NCBI GenBank assembly: GCA_013397795.1
Contig: VZTJ01005975.1
Coordinates: 998,252-1,062,251, forward strand
Length of the DNA stretch: 64,000 nucleotides
Direction of reading: 5' to 3'
Origin: Orthonyx spaldingii
Lineage: Eukaryota > Chordata > Aves > Passeriformes > Orthonychidae
Shown here piece after piece: positions 41,686-54,410 of this stretch; positions within the stretch are counted from its first letter, which is position 1; the number at the start of each line of letters is the position of its first letter. Below the pieces are notes generated by a model. It did not search any database. It was given only the letters and a program-made list of their open reading frames with translations, and was not told where the DNA came from. The position numbers and the translations under genes are program-made.

Positions 41686-43330
41686 CATCCATCGGTTTTG
41701 ATCGAGCTCACCGCGGGTCTCTTGATTAAAGCCAGAGCTGCCACTCCCGCTCCCGAAGCAGGAATGTGAGAGCCCCCAGAGGAATTTCCACTGGTTCCCA
41801 TCTGTGTGGGACCAAAGGAAACCCTTCGTCACGGCCCAGCGCCCGTCACCGCACGGATCCCCCGGGTTCATCCGGCTCCTCCTTCCCGTGGCAGATCCGG
41901 GAGCGTTTTGTCCTTGGTGAGGAGATTTCTGATCTTCTGTGGGAGCTGAGCTTTGGAGTGGCATGAGAGAAGTCCCTGGGAAGCCAGGGAGCTGGGAAAC
42001 TGCCACTCATCCTGTCCCAGCTAACACCAGAACTAGGTTTAACCAGCTCCTCAGACTAATTATAAAGCCATGCTTAGAGAAATCCGTATCCAATTTTATA
42101 CATTTTACTGTGTTTTATTTTTAATTCTGGACCAAAATGTTTTAAAATTTAGGGTTCTTATTTTATGAAATAATATTTAATTTAAAGGTTAATTAAACAT
42201 TATCAGGTCTGGCAGCGAAGCAGCTCTTCTGCAGCTGTGCCTTTTAGATATTGCTGATTCTACAGAGTATTATCTGTAAAGCAGACTGACTTCTGGGGGT
42301 TTTCTCACTTGTCAATCAGTTTGTTGTGATAAATGGTCAAATATGACAAAAATCATTTGATAGCAACTAATGTAAAAATAGATTAGGTCGTGGCATAAGA
42401 CTTGGATCAAGTCAGGGTTATCAGTTTTATCTTACTGCTTCTAGCATTTACCCAAGAGCAGCTATTCAGAGTTTCATTATCAGTTTTCAAAGTTCCCCTC
42501 TCTGTTCCACTGCTATGCCTGAACGGATCTGCATGCCTGGAAAATGAAGAGTATTTTGGCTTTTTTTGTAAAGGAAATAGAGAAATCACGATTTAGTGAA
42601 GTCCCTCCTGCACTTGGGGGTGAGTTCCTCACTCCTTCAGATCCTGCTCCGTTTGTGCAGAGATATCAAAACACAGTCAGGAGTATCTGAGGGGAGTTTG
42701 CTGCTCCAGGAGCTTTGTCCATGGATTACTGCTGGCATTGTCTGCCCCTGACAGCCCTGTCTGTGTGAGGGATATTAGGGCAAAAATGTCTGAAATGAAA
42801 AACTGTGATTATGCTGCTCGCCTGTGAAGGAGTTTAAATAGTATCATTCCAGGCTGAATATGTAATTTGGCATTAAAATCTCATAACAGGATTAGCCCAT
42901 CACTCACAGACCCTGCAAGAATAATTTTCAAGGAAGTTATTTATGTGGGGAAGCCAAGACACTTGTGCTTTCTACAGGCAGATAATGGGGACTGCAGAAT
43001 GATTCATGCCAAATGGAAACAATTCCTCATAATTGCACGAAGCACTTAATATTCCATCTCCGCCCCGCGAACAGGAAACTGTCTGGCTTTCAATTTATGG
43101 TTAATTTGTAATAATCATACACTAAATCTATCATGTGCTCCTTTGCACTCCGGGATTAAATGAAGCCTTTCCCCTGGGAGTCTCCTTCCAAAGCCTTGCT
43201 CACCCCTGGCTGTCAGTGGTGTGATTTCCGTTCCTCACTTCATGTGCCTCTAATCAGCCAGGAATGATGCATTTAATTCAGCTGATTTAGGAACTAAAAT
43301 CCATGCATTCCCATCTCCAGCAGCACAAGG
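41686..43330. other. AT-rich repeat-free intergenic stretch
   Basis: After about 42,000 this sequence is AT-rich and free of any repeat I recognise to 43,330. Segments such as TTGTAATAATCATACACTAA, CTTGTCAATCAGTTTGTTGT and AATGATGCATTTAATTCAGC resemble non-coding elements under constraint. A 60-codon ORF at 42,867 has no recognisable family. Coding evidence is absent. Confidence 0.4.
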
Positions 43331-46283
43331 ATTCCTGGATATTCTACTCACAGCCCAGGAGGGTTTGTGCTGCAGGTTGGGAATAGCAGCAGGTACAGAG
43401 CAGGGCAGATTCACAGAATCCTCTGCCAGCAGGATTTTTTGGGTTTTGGGAGCAGGAGAGGCTGCGTGAGGAGCAGAGAGTGCCTGGGGTGTCTCCAGTG
43501 TCCCACCCTACAGCTGGGAGCTCCAGCTCTGGAAAGGGACAACTTCCCCCCAAATCCTTTGGGATTTCTGTATCCAGCTTTGCTGTCAGAGGAATTTCCC
43601 TGGGAATTGGTTTAGGTTACAGTGGCATGTTCATTTGCTGAAGTTTCAGGATGTTGGCTTGGGCTCCGACTGAAATCCCACAAACTTTAATTTAGTGGGA
43701 TGGCCTGAAACGGGGACCGTGCCCTGGGGCAGCCCCTGACATTAACCAGCTTCCCCAACACTGTAATTTCAACCTGAAATGCTGCCAGACGGGGCAAAGA
43801 GCTGATTTTGGAGGCTGTAGGAATGTAAAGAGAAATATCAGAGCTGGAAATGCACAGGTTGGGTTCATCCTTAGGGGAAAAAAAAACCAAAACCCACAGG
43901 CTGGCAGCAAGGTCTGTGAATTTATCTTGATTTTCACAAGTGGAGGAAGAAAGCAAAAAGCAAAGATTGTTTCAATGAGATGTGAAAATTGCAAGCCCTG
44001 GGAGCTCTGCAGAAGCTGAAACAAACCTGCTCTGACCCCAGGCTGCACGGGGACACACGTGGGATATCCCTGCAGGCTCCAAACAAGCCCCTGGGTATTT
44101 ATTCCAAGCTGAATGGAGCCAAGTCTGGGAAAATCCACCACGGATGTTTTGTGAGAAACCGAATTCCTCCCTGCACAAGGAGGATGCCCCAGAGAAAGGG
44201 TTAAAGTGGGAGGGAGAGGAGCAGGGCTGGTTTGGGGTGGAAGAGTTCAGTGGAAGGTCTGGCCAAACAAGAAATCCTTTGTTCCCGGGCAGGAGAAACC
44301 CAAAGCTCCAGCAGGGCACTCAGGCTGCTCCCTCTTCCCCAGCACCTGCGGATTATCCTGATGGGGTGATGATGATGATCCATGGACAGGGCTTGGGTTT
44401 TCCCCTTTTCACAGCCTATCGTTGGTACAATGCATGGAAGTCAAACAAACCATCCGCAGAGACTGAGGGGTTGGCGAAGTTTGGGAAGCAAAAGGGCAGT
44501 TCTGAATAAACATTTATTAATTACTCTTGCAGAACTCAGCACAGAATAACCAGAGTGTTCTGCTGCAAATATGCCAAGTCTCTGCTGTACCTTGGTTTTT
44601 CTAGGCCACAGAAATACAGCCTGAAATCTTAAAGGTCATTCCTGAATATCCATGGGAAAAGCCAGACACAGAGAATTTACTTGGCCACAGTTAGAGAAGT
44701 GAGTTGGCTTTATCAGTGAGTTCTCTGAGCCCAAAGATACAAAAAAATGTCTGCATTATTTATAATCCCCATGGAATCTGACTAGGTTGAGAAATATTTT
44801 CCTGTCATCTTTTGATTCCTCCCCAGAAAGACACTTCCCAGACACTTAAGCAGATTTTCAGGATGACAGCTAGCTGCAATTCAGGAGTCACTGCTAATTT
44901 TGAAGTGCTGCTTGATTTTAGAAAATATCTGAAGGAACTGTTTAAAATCCAATAAATCTCCTTGCTTTCTCTTGGATTAATGAAATACCTGGAAAAAATA
45001 GCTTTGCAGCCATCTGCCCTGTGGCTTTCTGAGGCTTTCTCCAGGCTATTCCATTAGCCCAGCAGTCGGAGCAGGATATATTTTATATAGGATTGCTCCG
45101 GAATTAGCAAAGGCAGGTGTGTCAGGGGGAATGTTGGGAAAAGAGCTGGGATGCAGCTGAATTAAGCTCCATTATTGGGTACACATTGCAATTCCACTTG
45201 CCAGGAACCTGGGAGAACGTTTCCCTCCAAGCACAGAAACAGTGGAAGAGGCTGGTTTGCAGTAGGAGTGTGAGGAATAAAACCCCCCAGGAGCTGTGCA
45301 GCTTCCTTTGATTCCCAAGGCAGCTCCTCTGCCCAGGAGAGGGCTGGATCTGCAGTATTGATCACCTGGGACACGGGGCCTTGTTTGTAAAGCCTGGATC
45401 CAGCAGGAATCCATCAGGATTGATCATAACCTGGTCCTTTTCTCATCCTCGTCTCCGTTGTTACCCTGGTGACTTTTCCAGCCGGGGCTGATCCTGACTC
45501 CATCCATCTGTTGTCACCATTCCCTAAGGCAGCCCCAGCCCTGTCCCGGGGAGGGAAGAGCTGACCGTGAGTCAGGAATCCAGCTGTTGTCAGCAGGCCA
45601 CAGCCATGAGGAATGAAAATTTAACCTCTCCCAGACGTTCTGCCATCCTGCCCAGCTCCCCCACAGTCTCCTGTGCTTCCCACCCCTCAGCCCTTTCACG
45701 CTGCTGCTGCTGCTGGAGGTGCTGCCCGTGGCCAGGGGAGCGCTGGGCTCTCCCATCATGGATGCTGACAGGGAAGGGAAGAGCAAAGGGAGAGATCCAG
45801 CCCTCAGCCACGGCCAGAGCTGGAATTTTAATGCTTCAAAGGCATCCAGACAGCTCCTGCACGAGGGGAGCATCTGGAAGAAATAATCATCAGAGGTTTA
45901 GGGCTCTGCTTGGCATCTTCTGAGCAGGTTGGAGCAGTGGTGGAATGGGGAAATTGTCCTTTAATTTTAGGCTGTTCTTGGAGATTTTATGGCAGAACTT
46001 TGCTGGCTAAAGGGCCTCCCAAATGGCTTGGGAAGCTGCTGTGGGGCTTAGCTCCTCGTGAGGGGGGTAATAGGAAAGCTTGGAGTGGGAGTCAATCCTA
46101 TTATTTTGTTGATTTATGTTTTTCCATAACATATGCAGGAGCAGTTGCTACAACAAAGGGCTGTATTTATAAATGAGGAAAATTGAATTATACAGGCATG
46201 CACATGTAGCTGATCATGTAATACATCGGGTTTGGATTAATGGATTATGTGATATTATAGGCCAGCATGTCTATATGAATTTC
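43331..46283. other. Intergenic sequence, no feature recognised
   Basis: About 3 kb without CR1. An AATAAA at about 44,506 on the + strand is preceded by a 121-codon frame without recognisable family. Nothing else could be named. Confidence 0.55.
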
Positions 46284-46678
46284 TAGGAAGGAATTGTTCC
46301 CTGGGAGGGTGGGCAGGCCCTGGCACAGGGTGCCCAGAGAAGCTGTGGCTGCCCCTGGATCCCTGGCAGTGCCCAAGGCCAGGCTGGACACTGGGGCTTG
46401 GAGCAGCCTGGTCTGTGTGACAGTGACAGGACTGGGGAAGGAGCGGCTGGAGCTGTGCCAGGAAGGCTCAGGTTGGATCTCAGGGAAAGGTTCTTCCCCA
46501 GAGGGTGCTGGGCACTGCCCAGGCTCCCCAGGGAATGGTCCTGGGCCCCAGAGCTCCAGGAGCGTTTGGACACCGCTCCAGGGATGCACAGGGGGGAGTG
46601 TTGGGGTGTCTGTGCAGGGCCAGGGGTTGGATCCATGATCCCTGCGGGTCCCTTCCCACACAGCTTATCCTGTGATCC
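46284..46678 (+). mobile_element. Two abutting CR1 LINE 3' ends of different subfamilies
   Basis: 46,284-46,412 is a truncated copy of the common subfamily (TGCCCAGAGAAGCTGTGGCT ... GAGCAGCCTGG). At about 46,413 it switches to a second subfamily (CAGTGACAGGACTGGGG, GGTTCTTCCCCAGAGGGTGC, GAGCGTTTGGACACCGCTCC, GTTGGATCCATGATCCCTGC) that runs to its tail. Both are in sense orientation, so one copy probably inserted into the other. Confidence 0.9.
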
Positions 46679-46929
46679 TTACATGTTCACCAAGCCCCCC
46701 TCGCACTTCAGGAGCTGCTGCCCTACCCCAGCACAGTCTGTGTGTCTCAGCTCAATCCCCTGGCAGGGGTTTGGTTTCTCCACAGGCACGGCCTCACCTG
46801 AGAGCTGGGGCCGTGGGCTGGAGACTGCCTTGTTCCCACCTCACGGAGCAATCCTGTGTCCCACAGGGCGGCCTGGCTGGTCCCTGCTCCGCTCTGCGAG
46901 CGCTGCGTCGTCTTCCTTCCTCGCAGCTT

Positions 46930-47110
46930 TGCTGCAGATGCACCCCAGCCCAAATGTGAGCTCAATTATCTTTGTCATCGTCCACGACAGTCGTGATTCA
47001 TCATCCAGTGTTGTTTTCTTGCACGTGGTAACTTCTCTGGAGCAGAAAAGCACTTCAGCGTCACATCTGTCAGCAAGCCGGGCCTCCTCGGCCGGCAAAC
47101 AAAGAGCTCC
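46930..47110. promoter_or_regulatory. Candidate conserved non-coding element
   Basis: Repeat-free block with CTCAATTATCTTTGTCATCG, CGTGATTCATCATCC and GCGTCACATCTGTCAGC. Supported only by motif content. Confidence 0.22.
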
Positions 47111-49574
47111 ATTTCTTCCTTCTAACAAAGACGTTTGCTAAAAGAGGCTGTAAATGTTTACAGCGAGTTGTGTCCCTGGGTGATCTCCCAAGTATTCCTG
47201 TTGCTGTGCTCTGTGTTAGAGACTGGATTGAAATACAGGCTCAAAGTGGCAATAAAGTGTCACACGAGCACCACTAAAGGGCCAAGTAAGAGCTCCCAAA
47301 CCCTTCCTGGGTGCAGAGGGGGATTTCTCTCAGCACAGTTTAAAATTCCAACAATTGTAGCTCGACTGTAACAGCTGTGTATCCACTTGGATAAATAATC
47401 ACCATTTTAATGGATGACAAAATGACCTCGAACATCCCAGTGTGTTGCCTGGGCTGTTTTATGAGAGCTGGGGTTTGTGAAGGTCTGGCTGGCCAAGCTC
47501 AGGTTGTTTCCAGCCAACTCCACGTCCCTTTCCTGCATATCCTGAGCTCCTGGGATGGGCTCAGCCACATCCCAGCTTTTCCCTCCTCCAGCACATCTTT
47601 GGGACAGCACTTGGCACCGTTCTGTGCCTCTCACCCACATGGTCTGCAAGATTTAATATGTGAGGCCTGGGGAAAAAAAAACCCAAAAAGTAATGGGATT
47701 TAAATAGAGGGGGGGAAAGCATGAATATTCAAAATATGGGAAAGAAACAGGCTGAGAGTTTCTTTTAAAGATGTTGTGGCTGGAATAATTTGGAGTAAAG
47801 TCAAGAAGAAGGCAGCAGTGAGGAAATGCTGGGTCTGGGTTGGAGTGGGGCCAGCGGGGTCCTGTGTGGGTCACACCAGGTGGTGCCACTGACCCCAGGG
47901 ACATCGGTTTGACCCTGGGCAGACGAGAGGTGGAGAGCAGAGTGGCACTTGCTGGGTGAGGTTTATGGCATTTTCTTTCCTTTTTTTTTTTTTCAGTACA
48001 GTTGCAAAGTCAATTGATGGAAATATTTCCCAATGGAAATTAGATTTTTACTGAGCAATTCAGCAAAACCTGGTTTTGCCCAATTCTTAATTTTAAAAGC
48101 AAAATCAAAAATTTGGCTTTGAATTTCAATTAAAATGGGAAGGTTTTTTGGGGGAAACGCTGCCCTGGTTCCTCTGGGGAGCTGGAACTGCTTTCTTTTC
48201 CATGTCCATCCTTCTGGTTTGTTCTCCATCCCACACTGGTGGCTTATGAGGAAGAGATTTTGGGGTATCTGACAGCAATGCAACCTAAGCATAACGACCT
48301 TGTTTTTCCTAAGTTCGTGACAGAAATCCCTCTTGCTGTGCACTGTAAATGTTTGCACATCAGGAGCAGCCCAGCAGAGGGGGTGCAGATCTTTCCCAAA
48401 TCGGGTTAAGGGATGATTTGCATGGAAATACAAATTACATTTGCATTAACGGCTTTTTTTTTTTTTTTCATGCAGCCCCAAAATTTCGCTTTGTAAACCA
48501 AAGCTGCAGCTTTGCACGTCCCCAGTGGTTGCTGTCACCCCGTGAGTGTTGATTGAGGTTTTTGCCTTGCTGATGCTGGGAACCAGAGGAGCAGAGGGCC
48601 CTCATCCATGTTTAATCAGTGCTTAATGGGACAATATTCCCTGTGAGCTCTGACAGTGCTGCTCGAGCCAGAACTGCAGACTCCAGCCTTTGGAGCAGAG
48701 TCTGATCGTGTGGCAAGGACAGTGTGGAAAGCAGGGGGAGCACAGAAATCCAGGATATATTTCCATTTCACAAACGTGGATTTTTCAGTTTTAATATCCA
48801 CGGTTCCTCCGTGGATTGGGCATCTCAAGCCTTCTGCCAATTAGCAACAACATTTTGCAGTTTTGTGGCACCTCTCGTCTGAAGATCTAAAAGTATTTTT
48901 AAAACATCAGCTAATTGTGTGTGACCACACACCTGGCAGGGGGATGAGGGGATAAAGCAGCAGCAAACTCTCCCTGGTGCTGGGATAGAGCCATGGTTTG
49001 GTTACCAGACAGGGAAGGGAAGGGACAGGGGGTCTGACATGGTGGGAAACAAAAATTCCTAATGGTGGAGTTTGGAGCTGCACGGGATTGCCCCTCTCAA
49101 AATTAAAATTTGGTCCCAGGGACTTTCCCCATTGTGGATTCCCAGCTGGGAAACCCCCACCAGACCTTTCCTTGTGGCATTAGGAGAAAACCCCTGAATA
49201 TTACGGAGCAATCCTGGCTTTGTGGTGTCGGTTCATATCCAGGATTCAGAAATGGATTGGCTTTGCTTTCCAAAGGCATTTCTCAACGAAGGTGTTGCCC
49301 CAGCTGACAAAACCCGAAATAAGCAGTTTGGAGCTGCTGGGAATGGGGCAGTCCAAAGCAAACACCACCAAGCCCAGCCAGGACAGAAATAAACCCCAAC
49401 CTCCTCCCCCATAATCACAAACTGCACCCAAACCCACCCCAGGCACTGCTCTGCTCCAGCTCGTGGTTTCCATCCACACACAGGCTTGGATTGGACTTTC
49501 CCAAAGTTCTGCCCACCCCAGCTCTGCACTGGGATTGCCTTGGGATGGTGCATGAGATTTTTATTTGTGTGCAT
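47111..49574. other. Intergenic sequence, no feature recognised
   Basis: About 2.5 kb, with poly-T runs at 47,982-47,995 and 48,455-48,469. No exon or named transposon. Confidence 0.55.
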
Positions 49575-49736
49575 GATTTTATTTTATTTTATTTATTTTA
49601 TTTATTTTATTTTATTTTATTTATTTTATTCTATTCTATTCTATTCTATTCTATTCTATTCTATTCTATTCTATTCTATTCTATTTTTTATTTTATTTTA
49701 TTTTATTCTATTCTATTTTTTATTTTATTTTATTTG
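49575..49736 (+). repeat. Pentanucleotide microsatellite (TTTTA / TTCTA)n
   Basis: A 160-bp array whose ends are TTTTA/TTTA variants and whose core (49,631-49,685) is 11 uninterrupted CTATT units. A shorter satellite of the same type follows at about 49,778-49,793. Phe/Ile/Leu/Tyr-rich ORFs across it are artefacts. Confidence 0.97.
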
Positions 49737-50577
49737 TTGGCATAATTTTTTTTTGTCTGTGTGATTTTTTTTCTTGGTATGATTTTATTTTATTTGTGTG
49801 TATGTTTTTTTGAAATTTGTGTGTACGATTTTTTTTAAACTTGCCCTGCTCTTTGTTGCCAGGACCATGGAAACACAAGAATGAGGGGCTGGACCATGAG
49901 GGCTGAGGTTCCCTCAGCTCAGGGAGGACAAATCCCTGGTTCTGTTAGGATCACCTCATGCAGCTTTTCTCCCAAAATCTATTTTCTGGATAAATATTCC
50001 AACCCCCCATGTCTTTGAGGCTTGTCCTCAGATGTCTTTGGTGAATTTTTGCCTGTGATCTTTGCATCAGCCTTGTTCCCAAACACAAACAGCTCTTCTC
50101 TCCTCCTCCTGCTCCTGCTCCCTTCCTGGGGTGTCTCCTTCCAGATGCTCTTCCCATTTTTACCTGTTGACCTCCTGCAAGTTAGGGCTGAGCATTTTCA
50201 ATGCACTTGCAGCACCTGCCCGTGATGTTTTGGGAATTTTTAGACTCTTTTGGAGAGGGCCTGACCTGATCCTGATGGGAAGCACATCTGCAGCTTTGCT
50301 GCCTTCCCGTGGTCACCTCAGCTTCTTTCCATCATTTAAAGCTTGAGGGTTGTTTTTTTTTCCCATTTGAAAATGGAACCAATTTGTCTGAAAACTGGAC
50401 AAATTAATTTCTGAGTGTCATTGTCACCTCCTGCAGTGTTGCCATCTCGCTCAGGAGATGTCCCGTGGGTGATCCAGGCACCTTGTTTTGATCGTGCTCG
50501 TTTTCAGTGTCTCTGCAGGGTGTGTTTTCCTGTAACCGTGAAGATGGTGAGGAGGAACTGTTTGTGAGGGAGCTGGA
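49737..50577. other. Intergenic sequence, no feature recognised
   Basis: About 0.8 kb, T-rich at its start; a leucine-rich frame at about 50,090 comes from CTCCTC repeats. Confidence 0.55.
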
Positions 50578-50729
50578 AAGGGGCTCAGCCTGGAGCAGAG
50601 GAGGCTCAGGGGGCCCTTGTGGCTCTGCACAACTCCCTGTCAGGAGGGGGCTCAGGGGGGGTCGGGCTCTGCTCCCAGGAACAGGGACAGGAGGAGAGGG
50701 AACGGCCTCAGGCTGGGCCAGGGGAGGTT
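50578..50729 (+). mobile_element. CR1 LINE 3'-region fragment, head-to-head with the next
   Basis: A sense-oriented fragment closely matching the copy at 4.8 kb (GAGGAGGCTCAGGGGGCCC, CTCCCTGTCAGGAGGGGGC, GGGAACGGCCTCAGGCTGGG). It stops abruptly at GGGGAGGTT, where an antisense CR1 begins. Confidence 0.93.
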
Positions 50730-50882
50730 TGGGTTGGAAGGACCTTAAAGATGATCCCATCCCACCCCTGCCATGGCAGGGACACCTTCCACTGTCCCAG
50801 GCTGCTCCCAGCCCCATCCAGCCTGGCCTTGGGCACTGCCAGGGCTCCAGGGGCAGCCACAGCTGCTCTGGGCACCCATCCC
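50728..50882 (-). mobile_element. CR1 LINE 3' end, head-to-head with the previous
   Basis: Starts at GTTTGGGTTGGAAGGACC and continues CACCTTCCACTGTCCCAGG, GGGCTCCAGGGGCAGCC. Orientation is opposite to the fragment directly upstream, and the two share the bases GTTT at the junction. Confidence 0.93.
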
Positions 50883-52540
50883 CATCCAACTCCTGCCCAG
50901 CCCGTGGCCTTGGCCTTGCTCAGTCCCACAGCTCTGTTTGCTCCAGGGCTCAGAGCTCTTCCCAGGCTGCTCCAGCCCAACCAGAGGCGCCAGGAACGTG
51001 TGGCAGCCTCTGGCACCTGCTGCAGTGGAGGCCTGGCCAACCTGACCGCAGCACGGAGCTGACCCCAGGGGGGCTTTTTCCTCCCCAAAACAGAGCCGAG
51101 TGAGGGCTTTGAAGCTGCCAAAGCTCCAAACGCAGACTCATTTTAATGAAACTGTATCATCTTCTGTGCTACATCCCTTTAAATGTTGGGGCTTTATTCA
51201 TGTATTTTTAAATGAATTTTTCCCCCCTGTGTGGGGCTGCTGACCGCTCTCATATTGCCTCCAGATGTCCAGGAGGGAGCAGGGAGGGGAATCCTGTTGG
51301 ATCCCATTCCTCTGGGAAAGTGCTGGTCCCTCTTGCTATGCTGTGTTTTGATTTGGATTAAATGAGCACCATCCACAGTCTCACAGCAATGTGGTCCCAC
51401 CACCTCCATCCATGGCTGCCCTTTCCCTTTTCCATCTCCTTTAACCATCTCGGGGAACCGAGCAGGATTTAAATCACTTTTTAAAAAAGTTTAACCTGGA
51501 GGGGTTGTTTTAAGCTGGATCTGGATCACCGAGGTGACCTCAGGGCAGGGACAAGGAGGAGGACGGCCTGATGGCCTCTAGAGCTGCAGAGAGCAGGAGA
51601 AACGTTGGCTGTGGCTCAGAAACTTTTCAAAAAGCTTAAAAAAGTCAAGGGATAAGTGAAATCCAGCAGGTGGGAGAGCCCTGTGCCTCGTGCACCATCC
51701 CAGCTCTCCTCACCACACCCCAGGTAGCAGAGCTTTGCCAAGGCGAGGCTTTTCCATCCGCATCAATATTCCTGGCTGCTTTCTGATTTCCTCCAGATGG
51801 GCTACAATAGTTTCTTATCTTCCTTCTTTGGTCTTCTTTTATCTTTTATTTCAGTCCAAACGATTTCTCCCTCTCTTGCCAAGCTCTATATTGTGTCGCA
51901 TTCCTTGCTCCTTCAGACACAATATCCTCCTTGACCCAGCCTGGCACCTTTCCACCTGCCCTGTTGTGTCTGTTCCTCCCACAGATTCTTACTCCAGCTC
52001 TAAAGGCAAACCCAGAGCGATGTGATATCCTCTTGTCCATCATCCCAGTTACATAAAGTGTCCCTCAGGTGTCACAGGGACAAATTCCCCTTCCCTAAAC
52101 CTTTCCAGCTGCCCAGAAGGGCTGGATTTGGGAATATCGCTCCACTCTGGGTACATATTTTTGTGAAGGCTCCTTTTAAGTGAATCATCTGTTTGCATGT
52201 ACCCCCAAGCTCTCTCCCAGGCTGACTCCTGCAGTTGTGTACAGCTGCATGTGCCAAAAAGCACATTTTCAATTTCTAAATTGCTGCTGCTGAGCAAGTC
52301 AGGGCAGCGTTTAATTGCGTGGCTGCACCTCTGTCTCCCGTGACTAGAGCAAAAATTATTTCAATACTCGTGCCAGTTTGTATTTTCTCATCTTCAATGA
52401 CTAGGGGAAAAAAACCCAAACATTTTTGAAGATCCTTTTGAGCATTTCTATGCATTTCTTCAAGTTTTTCAGTGTCATCTCTGCATGATTTAATCTTTTG
52501 GGGTAAAACTAAGGATAACCTGCTCACTTAAGGGTGAAAA
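50883..52540. other. Intergenic sequence, no feature recognised
   Basis: About 1.7 kb. Two moderately protein-like minus-strand frames (51,846-52,043 and 52,276-52,527) lie here, but I recognise no family in either; an old unidentified retroelement is possible. Confidence 0.45.
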
Positions 52541-52700
52541 ACTGGCACAGGCTGTGGGCTCCCCATCCCTGGCAGTGTCCCAGGCCAGGTTGGATGGGGC
52601 TTGGAGCAGCCTGGGATAGTGGAAGGTGTCCCTGCCTGTGGCAGAGGTGGAATGGGACCTTTAAAGTCCCTTCCCAACCCAAACCATCCTGGAATTCTAT
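52541..52700 (+). mobile_element. CR1 LINE 3' end
   Basis: A sense-oriented copy: CTCCCCATCCCTGGCAGTG, GGTTGGATGGGGCTTGGAGC, CTTCCCAACCCAAACCATCC, terminal GGAATTCTAT. Confidence 0.95.
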
Positions 52701-54410
52701 ACAGGAATAAATGAAAAGTGTTCGAGGTGGTTCTGCCTCACTGTCATTTCTCAGCAGCTCTGAATTCCAGATGATTTTCCCATATCACCATCATCACCAA
52801 TTTCCCAGATTTTGCTGGATTTGCTCTCAACACTTCTGTTTTCTGTTGTTTTTTAAAATGTGTTTGACATGGACACCCCAAAAGAGAAATGAAAAATAAG
52901 CAAAGTATTCCAATAAATCCACCAAAAAATAAAAAGATAAATTGTTCTTCTGCTAAGTTCAAACTAATTTGACTCATAAAGTAAAACTGATGGAAGCAAA
53001 TCACAACTCTGGGATAATTTAATCTAATTTAGAATCATTTCAAAGTGAGTGCAAAGGGACCTTGGAGTAGTGAATCTGATAGAGGAGGTTTTTTGAGATC
53101 AATGATGTGCAAGGAGAAAGACCCTCGTTTGACTCTTGATATATATGAATGTTAATGAGCTTCTGCTCCTATAATTTGGCCAATGTAAAACAAATTTTAT
53201 CTCTCTGTGGCAAATCCTTAAGACAGAGCTAAGCACTTAAACTATTCTTTCTCGTATCATTATTTAAAATATCCTTCTTTTGCCCAAGCTAAAATTTTTC
53301 TCCCACAGAAAATTTCTTCTTTTTCACCTGGGATCATTTGGGTCTCTTCGGAATTAAGGAAAATATTTTCATGTTGCTGTCTGAGCACCTTTGGCTCAAG
53401 GTTCTGTTTGCCCAGCTCCTCTTCCCACACGAGACATGCAGTTGCAATTCGCTTAAATGCTGAATAATAGATAAGAAAAATGAAAGAATGAATGCCTTTC
53501 CAGACCCAGGCCCAAAGCTGAAATACGGGCTGTGATCTGTGGCTGTGCTCTGATGGATCTGAGGCTGTGCTATCTGTGCCCCATCTTCATTTGTCGTTCC
53601 CACTGGAAAGCAACCCAGGGCTCTGCTGGGAGATTTTTCACTGCTGCTGTTCAGAAAAGGGCGTTTTCCTTGCAAGCCCTTTGTCTCTGCCCTGTGTCTG
53701 ACAGCAGGAGGGAGGGCTGCACGTGGCTGGCAGGTTGGAGAGGCCACTGGGGATAAGATGATCAAAGAACAGCAAAATCCTTGCAACCCTCGCGTCCGAG
53801 GAGCTGTATCCACCCCGGCCACCAAGCAGGGCGTTCTGCCTTTCCCTGGTTTTCAGTGCAGTGTCGTTTCCAGGGAAGCTGCTGGGTACAAGCAGCTTCT
53901 GCGGGGTGGGTGGGTGTTTCACTGATAAGGGGATCGGGAGCTCTGAACGTGGCACGTGTTCCTCGTATCTTTGATGAATCATTAGCAGCCAACTGGCAGG
54001 AGGCTTCGGGGCAAGTCCCCACCAGTTCTCCCACTGCAGGAACATTTATTTGCTGTGTTCTCGTGGTGGGGAGAGGCAGCTCCTGGACACTGCCCACTCC
54101 TCGTGACTCACACTGGAACAATCCCCTGGTTTTGTTTGGATTGGGGTAAAAATCATCTCCAGGAATGGATGGAGAACATTGCATGATTCAGCTCATCACT
54201 CTGAGCAGGCAAGCAGGTACTTTCCAAGTGGGGACTGGGACAAACCCAGGCCCATTCTGGATTTCAAGGCTGTCACAAGGCCGCTCCACACCCGTGGTGG
54301 CCTCGCTCTGCAAATCCACCCTCTGGGCTGCAGAATGGGGGATGTTGTCCGTGGGATTAACGGGATGCTCTGGTGATTGTGGGACAGGCTGAGCCTGTGG
54401 AGAATCAGGG
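52701..54410. other. Intergenic sequence, no feature recognised
   Basis: About 1.7 kb, AT-rich in the first half; no exon or transposon recognised. Confidence 0.55.

Noticed and set aside
42867..43049. 60-codon ORF considered as an exon of a neighbouring gene
   Set aside because: The translation does not resemble UBE2U, CACHD1 or any family I recognise, and no convincing splice sites frame it.
49486..49764. Phe/Ile/Leu/Tyr-rich ORFs resembling membrane proteins
   Set aside because: Produced by the pentanucleotide microsatellite.
51846..52527. Two protein-like minus-strand frames considered as a decayed gene or retroelement
   Set aside because: No recognisable motif, no shared reading frame and no flanking repeats; evidence too weak for a call.
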